A stretch of DNA of 64,000 bases from CAVTJL01 sp963735065 (GTDB lineage Bacteria > Pseudomonadota > Alphaproteobacteria > Geminicoccales > Geminicoccaceae), in assembly GCA_963735065.1 (NCBI GenBank), contig CAVTJL010000001.1:806001-870000 (forward strand), given 5' to 3'. This document shows positions 17,794-27,306 of this stretch, in pieces. Position 1 is the stretch's first letter. Each line of letters starts with the position of its first letter. The translations under genes and the position numbers were made by a program. The notes beneath the pieces were generated by a model. That model saw only the letters and a program-made list of their open reading frames with translations. It was not told the DNA's origin and did not search any database.

Positions 17794-18665
17794 GCACCAG
17801 CGTCGCCCTGCCCCTGCCGCCGGAGCCGCGCCGGTCACCGAAGCTGCTGCTGCGGCGCTGGGCGCTCCGCCTGGCGGCGTTCCTGATCGCCGCCTGGTCG
17901 CTCGGCCCCTTCCTCTGGCAGGTCAGCACGGCCTTCCAGCCGGACGCCCAGCTGATGGCGTCGCCCCCGCACATCTTCCCCTGGCCCGGGACCCTCGAGC
18001 ACTTCTACAACGTCTTCGCGGTCAAGCACTTCCAATACTATATCCTGAACTCGGGGATCGTGGCGCTGGCGACGACGGCATTCTGCCTCGTCTTCGGCCT
18101 CCTTGCCGCCTACGCGCTGGCCCGCTTCAACCTCCGCGGACGCTTCGGCATCCTGGGGGTCATCCTCTCCGTCTCGATGTTCCCGCAGATCGCCATCGTG
18201 GCGCCGCTCTACCTCCTCATGTCGAGCATCGGGCTTCTCGACACCTATACCGTGCTGGTCATCGTCTATCTGGCGCTGGGCCTTCCCCTCGTCGTCTGGG
18301 TGCTCTTCGGCTATCTCCAGTCGATCCCGCGCGATCTCGACGAGGCGGCCAAGATCGACGGTGCCGGCCCCATCCGCATCCTCGTGCAGATCATCCTGCC
18401 CATGGCGCTGCCGGGCGTCGTCACCACGGGCCTCCTGGCCTTCATCGCGGCCTGGAACGAGTTCATGTTCGCGCTGTCCTTCACCTCGGGCATCGGGCAC
18501 CAGACGATCCCGGTCGGCATCGCCAACTTCCAGAACCTCTACTACGTGCCCTGGGGCGACGTGGCGGCCGCCTCGACCGTGGTGACGGTGCCGCTCGTGC
18601 TCCTCGTGCTGGGCTTCCAGCGCCGCATCATCGACGGCCTCACCCAGGGAGCCGTCAGGGAATGA
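17790..18665 (+). CDS. Sugar ABC transporter permease (MalG type)
   Basis: 291 residues, six membrane segments. The EAA loop DEAAKIDGAGPIRILVQIILP pairs with that of the first permease. ATG 17790 lies in the 4-base overlap with the upstream gene; SPHIFPWP-like sequence after the first helix is typical of MalG/UgpE partners. The gene in turn overlaps the kinase gene by four bases, so transport and catabolism are translated as a coupled unit. Confidence 0.93.
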   Translation: MSTSVALPLPPEPRRSPKLLLRRWALRLAAFLIAAWSLGPFLWQVSTAFQPDAQLMASPPHIFPWPGTLEHFYNVFAVKHFQYYILNSGIVALATTAFCLVFGLLAAYALARFNLRGRFGILGVILSVSMFPQIAIVAPLYLLMSSIGLLDTYTVLVIVYLALGLPLVVWVLFGYLQSIPRDLDEAAKIDGAGPIRILVQIILPMALPGVVTTGLLAFIAAWNEFMFALSFTSGIGHQTIPVGIANFQNLYYVPWGDVAAASTVVTVPLVLLVLGFQRRIIDGLTQGAVRE

Positions 18666-19918
18666 GCACGGACTGGCGGCACCGCTACGATGCCCTGGCC
18701 CGGCTGCTGCCCGAGCTGGGGCGTATGGCACGGCCGACCCTGTGCGGCTTCAGCGTCTGCGTCGACGCCTATGTCCGCCTCGAGCAGGCGCATGCCCTGC
18801 TGACCGCGCCGACCGGCACGCCTGCCGCCGCGCTGGCGCGCGAGCTTCTCGGACGGGCGGCACGAGGCGTAGGCGGGGAGGTACATCTCGACTGGCCCGA
18901 CGGGCCCGCCTGGCTCGACGCCCGGCTGCCCAACCGCCAGGGCCTCGGCGGCACGGCCGCCCAGGCGGCCCAGGCCTTGGCGATGCTGGGCGCGCCGACG
19001 CTTTTGTCACTGAACGATCGGAGCCCGCGGCAGCGCGGGCTGATCGACCCCGCCGTGAAGGTGGCGACCGCGACAGGCACGGCTTCCATTGCCTCGGTCG
19101 AGAGCACCGAGTCGCGCAAGGCACCCCACTACATCTTCGAGTTCACGGCGGGGACACGGGTGGGCGAGGTCGTGCCACGGCGCTCCTCGCGGACGATCGT
19201 CCGCTTCGCCGACGATCCGCTCGAGATCGATCCCTGGTTTCCCGAGGCGAGCCTCGCCCTGGCGCCGGCCGCGGGCGCCGGGATCCTCTCCGGCTTCAAC
19301 GAGGTGGCCGAGAAGGATCTCGAGAGCTCGCTCGAGACGGCCGCCGGCATCGCGCGGGCTTGGCGCGAGGCGGGCCTCGCGTGGGTCCATCTCGAGCTCG
19401 GCGATTCGCCGAGCGTCGACTGGATGGACCGCGTGCTCACCGTGCTCGGGGCCGAGGCCACCTCACTAGGTCTGAGCCTCTCCGAGCTGGACCAGCTTGT
19501 GCCTGACGGACGTCCCGTGGCGGACCGCCTGCACGCGCTGGCCGAGCGTCTCGGTCTCGCACGCGCCACGGCCCATGCCGACCATTGGGCGGCCAGCGTC
19601 ACCACCGCCGATCCCGATCGCGAGCTGATGGCGCTGATGGTCGGATGCCTGCTGGCCGCCACCCGCGCCGAGCATGGCCGGCCCACGGTGCCCGAGGGAT
19701 GCCCGTCGGGTGCCGTCTTCGGCGAGACACCGCTGCCGCCGATCACGCAGCGCGGCCGCTGGACCACCCTTTGCTGCCCCTCGCCCCATCTGGCCCGACC
19801 GGCCGCCACCATCGGCCTCGGCGACACCTTCCTCGCCGGCAGCCTTCTCGTTCTGGGCCAGGCGACATCGCCGGTCCCATCGCCCTCCCTTCCACCCGTT
19901 CCAGAGGTATGCCCATGA
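18662..19918 (+). CDS. ADP-dependent glucokinase/phosphofructokinase-family sugar kinase
   Basis: 418 residues with the ribokinase-fold landmarks of the ADP-dependent sugar kinase family rather than the ordinary PfkB family: a GFSVCVDAYVRL sugar-binding strand near 29-40, LGGTAAQAAQAL (95-106), GAGILSGFNEV, VHLEL, and the catalytic GLGD with Asp388 near the C-terminus. Archaeal members use ADP to phosphorylate glucose or fructose 6-phosphate; bacterial homologues are mostly uncharacterised and the phosphoryl donor here is not known. Coupled by 4-base overlaps to the permease and the aldolase, it should phosphorylate the imported sugar or its phosphate before aldol cleavage. Confidence 0.8.
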   Translation: MSTDWRHRYDALARLLPELGRMARPTLCGFSVCVDAYVRLEQAHALLTAPTGTPAAALARELLGRAARGVGGEVHLDWPDGPAWLDARLPNRQGLGGTAAQAAQALAMLGAPTLLSLNDRSPRQRGLIDPAVKVATATGTASIASVESTESRKAPHYIFEFTAGTRVGEVVPRRSSRTIVRFADDPLEIDPWFPEASLALAPAAGAGILSGFNEVAEKDLESSLETAAGIARAWREAGLAWVHLELGDSPSVDWMDRVLTVLGAEATSLGLSLSELDQLVPDGRPVADRLHALAERLGLARATAHADHWAASVTTADPDRELMALMVGCLLAATRAEHGRPTVPEGCPSGAVFGETPLPPITQRGRWTTLCCPSPHLARPAATIGLGDTFLAGSLLVLGQATSPVPSPSLPPVPEVCP

Positions 19919-20934
19919 GCTCGCAGAACACCGGCCGCCCCGCAAAGGCGGTCCTGGACCCCGGCAAGGCACGCGGCCTGCAGCGCGTGACATCGCACGA
20001 CGGCTTTTTCCTCATCTGTGCGCTCGATCATCTCTCCGACTTCCAGCAGCTGCTGGCGAAGGACCCCTCGACCGTCGACTACCGCATGACGGTCGAGGCG
20101 AAGCTGGACCTGATCCGCACGCTCTCTTCGGAGGTGAGCGCCTTCCTGCTCGACGCGCGCTTCGGCCTCGCCCAGGCCATCCTGTCGCGCGCGCTGCCGG
20201 CCAATATCGGCATGATGGCGAGCGTGGAGGACGAGGACTACGACCATGGGCCGGGCGAGCGCCGCACGCGCTTCCGCGCCGACTGGGGCACGCGGCGCAT
20301 CAAGATGATCGGCGCCGACGTCTGCAAGCTCCTCTGGTTCTACCGGCCCGAGGCCGAGACGGCCGCACACCAGCGCGACGTCGTGGCGAAGCTGGTCGAG
20401 GAGTGCGCTGCGCTCTCGCTGCCGCTCGTGGTCGAGCCCATCTGGTACCCGCTGGCGGGCGAGAACCCCAAGAGCCCGGAGTGGCGCAAGCGGCGCGTCG
20501 AGGGCATCATCGAATCGGCCTTCGAATGTGAGCGGCAGGGCGTCGACATGCTCAAGGTCGAGTTCCCGGGCTATGTCGAGACCGAGGAAGGGCGCGCCGC
20601 CGCCGCCCTGGCCTGCAAAGAGCTCGACGCCGGTGTCTCGGTGCCCTGGGTGATCCTTTCGGCGGGCGTCGGCTACGACGCCTTCAAGGCTCAGGTGCAG
20701 ATCTCCTGCGCCGCCGGCGCCTCGGGCTTCCTCGCCGGCCGCTCGATCTGGCGCGATGCCGTCTCGACGCACGAGCCGGGCGCGCGCAAGGCCGCGGCGG
20801 CGGACGCCGTGCGCCGGCTGGCCGAGCTGGCCGCGGTGACGCGCGCGCATGGCCGGCCCTATGCCCCGGCACTCGACGGCGCGGCGCTGATGAAGGCCGT
20901 CCCCGAGCACTGGAATCGCGACTGGCAGGCCTGA
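19915..20934 (+). CDS. LacD/tagatose-bisphosphate-type class I aldolase
   Basis: 339 residues of the DeoC/LacD TIM-barrel group. The Schiff-base lysine is expected at Lys214 in DMLKVEFPGY; other matches are ALDHLSDFQ at the start, AFLLDARFGLAQA and GADVCKLLWFY. Relatives split tagatose 1,6-bisphosphate, or sulfofructose 1-phosphate (YihT), into two three-carbon units. Fed by the adjacent kinase, it would complete a transport-phosphorylation-cleavage pathway. ATG 19915 overlaps the kinase stop (ATGA) and has GAGG at good spacing; ATG 19909 is an alternative. Confidence 0.85.
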   Translation: MSSQNTGRPAKAVLDPGKARGLQRVTSHDGFFLICALDHLSDFQQLLAKDPSTVDYRMTVEAKLDLIRTLSSEVSAFLLDARFGLAQAILSRALPANIGMMASVEDEDYDHGPGERRTRFRADWGTRRIKMIGADVCKLLWFYRPEAETAAHQRDVVAKLVEECAALSLPLVVEPIWYPLAGENPKSPEWRKRRVEGIIESAFECERQGVDMLKVEFPGYVETEEGRAAAALACKELDAGVSVPWVILSAGVGYDAFKAQVQISCAAGASGFLAGRSIWRDAVSTHEPGARKAAAADAVRRLAELAAVTRAHGRPYAPALDGAALMKAVPEHWNRDWQA

Positions 20935-20953
20935 CGGCAGGCTCTTCCGTCAG

Positions 20954-22870
20954 TCACGCGAGGGCCGGCCCGGCGCCGGCCCTCGTGGGCGTTGCCGGGG
21001 GTGCTCCCACGGGCTCCGGGAAGGACAGGCGAACGAAGCCGACCGGATCGGCAAAGCCTTTCAACCGGGCCTGCTCGTGGGAGGGTGCCAGATCCTGGAG
21101 CATCGGCACGACCTCCGGGTCTGCGGCCATGGCATCGGACACGACCACGTCCTCGCCATGGCTCTCTCCCTGGAGGCGCGCCGCGAGGTTCACGGCGCTG
21201 CCAAAATAGTCCAGGCGGTCGTTGAGCGTGACGGCGATGCAGGGGCCGGCATGCAGGCCGAGCTTGAGGACGACCGGACGGCCGGTCCGCGCATTGAGGC
21301 CCTGCACCCGCTCCTGCATGGCGATCGCCGCCTCGAGCGCCCGGGTCGGCTCGTGGAAGGCCGCCATCACCGCGTCGCCGATCGTCTTGACGATGGCCCC
21401 GTCATGCTCGCGGACGATGGCCGCCAGATAGGCGAAATGCTCGCGCACCAGACGATAGGCGCCGGCATCGCCGATCGCGGTGTAGAGCGCCGTGCTGCCG
21501 CGAAGGTCGGAGAAGAGAAGCGCCACCCGCTCGATCCCGACCTCGTCGCCCGGCCGCAGCACCTCGGCCGAGAAGAGGTCGCGAAAGGCCTGGAAGCTCG
21601 CAGCCCGGTCGGCCGTGAGCACGTCCTTGGTCCAGCGCCGGTCCTCGATCACCACCGTCCGGGATCTTTCCGCGTGGTTCTCGAGGGCGAGGCCGCCTTC
21701 CGCCGGTGGCGGCCCGCTCTGGACGCCGCCGTCGACGACCATGACGGTCGGGAACCCGCCTTCCTTCACGTCGACGTCCTGCTGCCCGCCCGCCTCGAGG
21801 GTCCTGAAGCGCCACAGGCCGGGGCCCGGCGCCTCATCGACGAGCCGGCGCTCGCCGGGATCCAGGGTGAGATGCGCCCAGATATGCGGCGTGCTCATGG
21901 GGCCCAACAGACAGAACTCGCCCGAGGCGATCGGCCGGATCGCCTCGGCCGGGGCGAAGCTGAGCTCGACATTGCGGGCGAAGTCGCGGCCATAGTCGAT
22001 GTTGCAGGTGCCGCAATGGGCGCCGCTGGGCAGGCGGTCGAGGCTGGCGCTGTCGGCCTTGGCGCCGCGGCAGCGCGGGCACAGCAGGCTCCAGCGGAGC
22101 TGCAGCAGGCCCAGCCGCGTGGCCTCGAGGCATAGCTCGACGGCGTGGCGCGGCGGCACCTTCCAGCGCCGGGCCAGCGCCAGCGGCCGAAGATGCTCGA
22201 GCTCCGTCTCGGGACCGCTCAGCACGAGGTCGACGAGCCGCCGGGCCAGACCGTGACCGTAGGCGTCGGCCTCGAGCTCGCGGCCGATCCGGAGCGCACG
22301 CTCGCGCGCCGCGGCCGGCAATCTCGGCGGCGGTGGCTGGAAGGGCAGGTCAGCGCTGCCGCGGGCAAAGGCCTCGGCCTGGGCCGCCATCCGGCGAAAG
22401 CCGCGCTCGGCACCCCGCATGAAGCCCGCCGCCAGGATGAGCCGCCCGAGCACGCCGCGCGGCTCGACCTCGAGGCGGTAGTCGCCGCGGCAGGCGGCAC
22501 CCTCGGGCGTCAGGTCGAAGCGGGCCGTGAGGCTGCGGAACGGGCCGCCGTGGAAGAGACGCGCGTGCTCGAACCAGCGCTGGGCGATCCAGTTGCAGGG
22601 AAGGTCGTCCCACACCAGCTCGAACGGGCCGAACCGCGCCCGGGCGACGAACACGACCGTGCCGTCGGGAGCGACCCGCTCCTCGATCCGTTGTCTCGGC
22701 AGGCCCGAGGCCTCGTTGTAGCGGCGCGTGTCGGCGAGCGCCGTCCACATGCGGGCAGCGGGGGCCGCGAAGCTGCGCGTGAAGGTGCGGGCGACGGAGG
22801 ACGATCGCGAATTTTTCTGGCGAGCCCGTGATCCAGGGATTGCGCTCATTGTTCTGCAATACCCCTGCAT
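20954..22870 (-). CDS. Adenylate/guanylate cyclase with SRPBCC-like and DUF5939 regions
   Basis: 638 residues. Order: an N-terminal SRPBCC/polyketide-cyclase-like region (about 25-165), a DUF5939-like middle with a zinc-ribbon pattern (LCPRC... and CGTCNIDYGRDF) and a C-terminal class III catalytic domain starting at ALLFSDLRGSTALY (metal Asp) with KTIGDAVMAAFHEP. It should make cAMP or cGMP in the cytosol in response to whatever the N-terminal regions sense. ATG 22849 (MSAIPGS) is an alternative start. Divergent from the helicase gene with a 62-bp gap. Confidence 0.88.
   Translation of the reverse strand: MQGYCRTMSAIPGSRARQKNSRSSSVARTFTRSFAAPAARMWTALADTRRYNEASGLPRQRIEERVAPDGTVVFVARARFGPFELVWDDLPCNWIAQRWFEHARLFHGGPFRSLTARFDLTPEGAACRGDYRLEVEPRGVLGRLILAAGFMRGAERGFRRMAAQAEAFARGSADLPFQPPPPRLPAAARERALRIGRELEADAYGHGLARRLVDLVLSGPETELEHLRPLALARRWKVPPRHAVELCLEATRLGLLQLRWSLLCPRCRGAKADSASLDRLPSGAHCGTCNIDYGRDFARNVELSFAPAEAIRPIASGEFCLLGPMSTPHIWAHLTLDPGERRLVDEAPGPGLWRFRTLEAGGQQDVDVKEGGFPTVMVVDGGVQSGPPPAEGGLALENHAERSRTVVIEDRRWTKDVLTADRAASFQAFRDLFSAEVLRPGDEVGIERVALLFSDLRGSTALYTAIGDAGAYRLVREHFAYLAAIVREHDGAIVKTIGDAVMAAFHEPTRALEAAIAMQERVQGLNARTGRPVVLKLGLHAGPCIAVTLNDRLDYFGSAVNLAARLQGESHGEDVVVSDAMAADPEVVPMLQDLAPSHEQARLKGFADPVGFVRLSFPEPVGAPPATPTRAGAGPALA
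20959..20985. terminator. Hairpin between convergent aldolase and cyclase genes
   Basis: A perfect 11-bp inverted repeat (CGAGGGCCGGC / GCCGGCCCTCG) with a 5-nt loop starts 25 bp after the aldolase stop and includes the last codons of the convergent cyclase gene. It may terminate the sugar operon. No T-tract is seen. Confidence 0.4.
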
Positions 22871-22932
22871 CTAGGGATGGGAAAGGCGCATAGCCCCTTG
22901 CCAAGCGGGCTTGCGCGAACGATGGTGATGAC

Positions 22933-25455
22933 ATGGCTCGAGTGTGCTCGAACCACTCCCGCGTCGTGGCGGTCTTGGGTCCGACCAACACCGGCAAGAC
23001 GCATTTCGCCGTCGAGCGGATGCTCGCGCATCGCTCCGGGATGATGGGCTTTCCCCTCCGGCTCCTCGCCCGCGAGATCTACGACCGCATCGTCAGCCTC
23101 AAAGGTGCCGCCTCCGTCGCCCTGATGACCGGCGAGGAGAAGATCGGCTCCGATACGGCGCCCTACGTCGTCGCCACGGTCGAGGCGATGCCGATGAGCC
23201 GCGACACCGCCTTCCTCGCGGTCGACGAGATCCAGCTCTGCGCCGACCCCGAGCGCGGCCACGTCTTCACCGACCGGCTGCTGAATGCCCGCGGCTATCA
23301 GGAGACCATGTTCCTGGGTGCCGAGACCATCCGGCCGATCCTCAAGCGTCTGGTGCCGGAAGCAGAGATCGTCACCCGGCCCCGTTTCTCGATCCTCGCG
23401 TGCAGTGGTCATCAAAAGCTCAATCGTCTGCCCAGGCGGAGCGCCATCGTCGCTTTCACCACATCCGATGTTTATACGCTGGCCGAGGTCATTCGGAGGC
23501 AGCGCGGCGGTGCCGCGGTCGTTCTGGGCGCTCTGAGCCCCAGAACGCGCAACGCCCAGGTCGCGATGTATCAGGCCGGCGAGGTCGACCATCTGGTGGC
23601 GACCGACGCGATCGGCATGGGCCTCAACATGGACCTCGGCCACGTGGCCTTCGCCAGCGTGCGCAAGTTCGACGGCCGCGAGGACCGCCGCCTCACCGCA
23701 CCCGAGGTGGCGCAGATCGCCGGCCGCGCCGGCCGGCACATGGCGAACGGCACGTTCGGCACCACCAATGGCTGCGAGCCGCTGGACGACCGCCTCGTCG
23801 AGGCGGTGGAGAGCCACAGCTTTCCGCCCTTGAAGGCGCTGCGCTGGCGCAGCTCGGATCTCGACTTCCGCAGCCTCGATGCCCTGCAGCGCAGCCTCGA
23901 GGCGCCGCCACCCGCAGCCGGGCTCATCCGCACGCGGGACGCGCTCGACGACCGCTCGCTCGCGATGCTGGCACGACGCGACGCGGTTCGGGCCCGCGCC
24001 GACAGCCAGGATCGCGTCCGGCTGCTCTGGCAGGTCTGCCAGATCCCCGACTTCCGCAAGACCCTGACGGATGCGCACCTGCATCTCCTCGCCACCGTCT
24101 ACCATCACGTGACGAGCGGCCGCGGCCAGCTGCCGAACGACTGGGTGGGCCGGATGATCGCCCGGCTCGACCGCGTCGACGGCGACATCGACACGCTGGT
24201 TACGCGCATCGCCCATGTGCGGACCTGGACCTACCTTTCACATCGGGATGATTGGCTGGACGATCCCCGCCACTGGCAGGAACGGGGCCGCGAGGTCGAG
24301 GACAGGCTGTCCGACGCGCTGCACGAGCGTCTGGCGCAGCGCTTCGTCGACCGCCGCACCTCGAGCCTGATGCGCTCGCTGCGCGGCGAGGGCATCGTCG
24401 ACACGGCCGTCGAGGACGATGGCGAGGTCGTCGTCGACGGCCATGGCGTCGGCAGGCTGGACGGGCTGCGCTTCACGCCGGCGGTGGCGGCGGCCGATGT
24501 GGAGCGCCGGGTTCTGGCCGCGGCGGCGCGCCGGGCCGTCATCCCCGAGCTCCAGCGCCGCGCGACCGGGATGCTGCGCGCCGACGACGACGCCTTCCAG
24601 CTCGACGAGGCCGACCGCATCGCCTGGCAGGGCTCCGTCATCGCCCGGCTCGAGGCCGGTGACGACGTGCTGCGGCCGCGGCTACGCCTGCTGGCGGACG
24701 AGGAGCTCGGAATGCAGTCAAAGTCGGCCCTGGAGCAGCACCTCCAGCGCTGGCTCACCGCCTGGATCGAGCGACGCCTGGGGTCGCTCCAGGCGATAAG
24801 GAAGGCCGCCTCGGGCAGCGAGCTCGGTGGCCCCGGGCGCGGCATCGCCTTCATGCTGGTCGAGGCGCTGGGCAGCGCCCGCCGCGGCGACGCGGAATCC
24901 CTGATCGTGAGGCTCGAGGAGGGCGACAGGCGGCGCCTCGCCCGCCTCGGTGTCCGGCTGGGCCGAGATTATCTCTATGTGCCGAAGCTTCTGAAGCCGG
25001 CGGCGGTCGAGGCGCGAGCGCGCCTGTGGCGGATCGCCCGCGGCCAGCGGCTCCTGTTGCCCGAGCCGGGAAGGACCGTTCTCAGAGCACCGGACGGCGG
25101 GATGGATGCGGAGGCGACGCTCGCTTCGGGCTTCGCGCCCTTCACCGCCTTCGCCCTGCGTCAGGACGTGACCGAGCGGCTGGCCGCGGCGATCCGCGCC
25201 CGCGCGCGCGACGCCGCCCGCTTCGAGCTGCCCGTCGAGCTGGGCGCCCAGGCGGGCCTGACGCGTGATGAGCTGCAGACGGTGCTGGCCGAGCTGGGCT
25301 ACCGCGCGCGCGAGGACAAGGAGACCGGACGGACGGCCTGGGCCTTCGAGCCGCGTCGCCGACGCCGCGCGGCACCGCCGCGCCCCGACCGCCGGCCGCC
25401 CCAGGCCGCCGCATCCCCCTTCGCGGCGCTGGCCGCGCTCAAGCTCGCCACGTGA
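22933..25455 (+). CDS. SUV3-like ATP-dependent RNA helicase
   Basis: 840 residues, the alphaproteobacterial relative of the mitochondrial degradosome helicase SUV3. Walker A GPTNTGKT is at 16-23, a DEIQ (DExH-type) box is near 98, LVATDAIGMGLNMD is motif V and QIAGRAGRH motif VI. A long helical C-terminal half follows, ending in a basic Arg/Pro-rich tail. It probably unwinds RNA for decay or processing. Its TGA overlaps the GTG start of the S4 protein gene, a pairing common in this class. Confidence 0.92.
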   Translation: MARVCSNHSRVVAVLGPTNTGKTHFAVERMLAHRSGMMGFPLRLLAREIYDRIVSLKGAASVALMTGEEKIGSDTAPYVVATVEAMPMSRDTAFLAVDEIQLCADPERGHVFTDRLLNARGYQETMFLGAETIRPILKRLVPEAEIVTRPRFSILACSGHQKLNRLPRRSAIVAFTTSDVYTLAEVIRRQRGGAAVVLGALSPRTRNAQVAMYQAGEVDHLVATDAIGMGLNMDLGHVAFASVRKFDGREDRRLTAPEVAQIAGRAGRHMANGTFGTTNGCEPLDDRLVEAVESHSFPPLKALRWRSSDLDFRSLDALQRSLEAPPPAAGLIRTRDALDDRSLAMLARRDAVRARADSQDRVRLLWQVCQIPDFRKTLTDAHLHLLATVYHHVTSGRGQLPNDWVGRMIARLDRVDGDIDTLVTRIAHVRTWTYLSHRDDWLDDPRHWQERGREVEDRLSDALHERLAQRFVDRRTSSLMRSLRGEGIVDTAVEDDGEVVVDGHGVGRLDGLRFTPAVAAADVERRVLAAAARRAVIPELQRRATGMLRADDDAFQLDEADRIAWQGSVIARLEAGDDVLRPRLRLLADEELGMQSKSALEQHLQRWLTAWIERRLGSLQAIRKAASGSELGGPGRGIAFMLVEALGSARRGDAESLIVRLEEGDRRRLARLGVRLGRDYLYVPKLLKPAAVEARARLWRIARGQRLLLPEPGRTVLRAPDGGMDAEATLASGFAPFTAFALRQDVTERLAAAIRARARDAARFELPVELGAQAGLTRDELQTVLAELGYRAREDKETGRTAWAFEPRRRRRAAPPRPDRRPPQAAASPFAALAALKLAT

Positions 25456-25757
25456 GCGAAAGCGGTCTCCGCCTCGACAAGTGGCTCTGGCACGCGCGGT
25501 TCGTGCGCACGCGCCGGGTCGCCTCCGAGCTGGTCGCAGCACGTCGCGTCAGGGTCAACGGCCAGGTGGTCGTGAAGACCCATCAGGTCGTCCGCCCGGG
25601 CGACGTGGTGACGCTGACGGCACCCTCGCTGATCCGCGTGGTCCGCGTGACCGGGCTCGGCCTGCGTCGCGGCCAGGCCGGCGACGCAGCCCTCCTCTAC
25701 GAGACGCTCGAGGCCGAGGGTGGCCGCGATGCGACGGCGCTGGCCACCGCGCGGTGA
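25452..25757 (+). CDS. hslR: S4-domain RNA-binding protein (Hsp15/HslR-like)
   Basis: 101 residues. The S4 RNA-binding motif occupies the N-terminal half (LRLDKWLWHARFVRTR... VNGQ), as in Hsp15, which binds free 50S subunits carrying nascent chains. Start GTG 25452 sits in a 4-base overlap (GTGA) with the helicase stop, so the two are translationally coupled. It is convergent with iolG, 7 bp away. Confidence 0.88.
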   Translation: MSESGLRLDKWLWHARFVRTRRVASELVAARRVRVNGQVVVKTHQVVRPGDVVTLTAPSLIRVVRVTGLGLRRGQAGDAALLYETLEAEGGRDATALATAR

Positions 25758-25764
25758 CCGACCC

Positions 25765-26766
25765 TCAGGCCCCGTCGAGCATCACCGCCTTCTTGCCGGC
25801 GAGCGAGTCGTAGGCCGCGTTGGCGAGCAGCAGCGCCCGGCGCCCATCCTCGAAGCCGACCGGCACAGGTGCCCCCTTCTCCACCGCGTCGATGAAGGCG
25901 TCGAGCTCGGCCCCATAGGCCTCCCGGTAGCGCTCGATGAAGAAGTTGAGGAGCGGGTCCTGGGCGGCCGTGATGTCCTTCGTCCAGCGCTCGATCGTCG
26001 TGCCCCGCCTGTTCTCGGCCTTGAGCATGCCCTTCTCGCCCAGCACCTCGAGCCGCTGGTCGTAGCCGTAGACGGCGCGGCGGTGGTTCGTGATGCAGCA
26101 CTGTACGCCCGACCGGGTGCTCATGATGATCATGACCGTGTCGTGATCGCCCATACGCGCGATCATCGGATCGATGAGGGCGCTCGCCATCGCCATCACC
26201 TCGACCGGCTCCTCGGGCAGGAAGAAGCGCGCGAGGTCGAAATCGTGGATCGTCATGTCGCGCAGGATGCCGCCCGACACCTTGAGATAGGCCTCGCTCG
26301 CCAGGTCCGGATCGCGCGAGGTGATGATGACCTGGCGCACCTGGCCGATCTCGCCCGCGTCGATCGCCTTCTTCACGGCAGCGAAGGAGGGATCGAAGCG
26401 CCGGTTGAAGCCCAGCTGGACGATGGGCTTCAGCGGGCCGATCTCCTGCCAGCAGCGGTCGACCTTCTTGATGTCGAGGTCGATCGGCTTCTCGCAGAGA
26501 ATGGCCTTCTTGGCCTTGGCCGCCCGGGTGATGAGATCGATGTGCGTGTCGGTCGAGGAGGCGATCAGCACCGCCTGGACCGAGGCGTCCTCCATTACCG
26601 CGTCGACGCTGGGCGCCACCTTGGCCCCGTGCCGCTTTCCCACCTCCTCGGCCGAGGGGCCGTGGACGTCGTAGACCGAGACGAGCTCGGCCCTGGGATG
26701 GGCGGCTACATAGTCGGCGTGCATCTTGCCGATGCGGCCGCAGCCAAAGAGCGCGAACCGGATCAT
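25765..26766 (-). CDS. iolG: Inositol 2-dehydrogenase
   Basis: 333 residues from ATG 26766 (MIRFALFGCGRIGKMHA), a GFO/IDH/MocA-family oxidoreductase. Rossmann GCGRIG is at 8-13, the EKP motif in CEKPIDLD follows, and a dehydrogenase C-terminal alpha/beta domain completes it. Oxidises myo-inositol to 2-keto-myo-inositol with NAD+. The downstream pathway enzymes iolE and iolD are encoded within 5 kb on the other strand; iolA, iolB and iolC are not in the window. Related dehydrogenases with other polyol substrates cannot be excluded. Confidence 0.85.
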   Translation of the reverse strand: MIRFALFGCGRIGKMHADYVAAHPRAELVSVYDVHGPSAEEVGKRHGAKVAPSVDAVMEDASVQAVLIASSTDTHIDLITRAAKAKKAILCEKPIDLDIKKVDRCWQEIGPLKPIVQLGFNRRFDPSFAAVKKAIDAGEIGQVRQVIITSRDPDLASEAYLKVSGGILRDMTIHDFDLARFFLPEEPVEVMAMASALIDPMIARMGDHDTVMIIMSTRSGVQCCITNHRRAVYGYDQRLEVLGEKGMLKAENRRGTTIERWTKDITAAQDPLLNFFIERYREAYGAELDAFIDAVEKGAPVPVGFEDGRRALLLANAAYDSLAGKKAVMLDGA

Positions 26767-26847
26767 GGACGAGACCTCCCTCATCGATCGACGCGCAGTG
26801 TGAAGCACCGCCAGCCGAGCGTTGTCAATTTGACTGCCGAAGCCGAC

Positions 26848-27275
26848 TCAGCCGGGAAGCACCACCTCCACCCCGTCGGCCTCCGCCGCTGAGCGAGCCG
26901 GCGATCGAGCGTCACGAGCGGCTCGCTCAGGCGCTGGGCGATCGCCAGGTGCAGCGCATCGCCTGCCCGAAGCCCGAGCTCGAAACGCTCGAGGAGGGCG
27001 TCGGCTGCCAGAAGTCATCGTCCTCCAACGACTGCCCATGAGGAAGCGCGGAGGCAGCGTCCTCTGCCATAGCCCGAGGGTCAGCCCGAGCCTGCTGACC
27101 GACAGCACTCATGCCGAACCTTGCTGCCGAGCGCGCTCACAACCTCTGTGCAGGTCCAGCCGCTGACGTGGGCCGTTCCGGCCCGAGCAAGGTGCATCCA
27201 ATCCTGCACAGTCCGGTGAGCTGGGTTCCGGCATGAGCAAGCGGAACGAGCGGCGCTGGTATCGAGGTAGGGCAC
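26848..27275 (-). pseudogene. Decayed VapC-like PIN-domain toxin
   Basis: Pieces of a PIN ribonuclease occur in order but in different frames: VPYLDTSAA at the start (GTG 27275), VSGWTCTEVVSALGSKVR, then a frame change, DDDFWQ, another change, FELGLRAGDALHLAIAQRLSEP and LVTLDRRLA, and after a last change AAEADGVEVVLPG to the stop at 26848. The conserved Asp and the GDALHLA catalytic segment are still recognisable. It lies 31 bp downstream of a Phd-type antitoxin gene, the usual order of such modules. At least three frameshifts mean no functional toxin unless the sequence is wrong. Confidence 0.8.
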
Positions 27276-27306
27276 GCTCAGTATCGGGCTTCGTCGCGCA
27301 GGCGTC

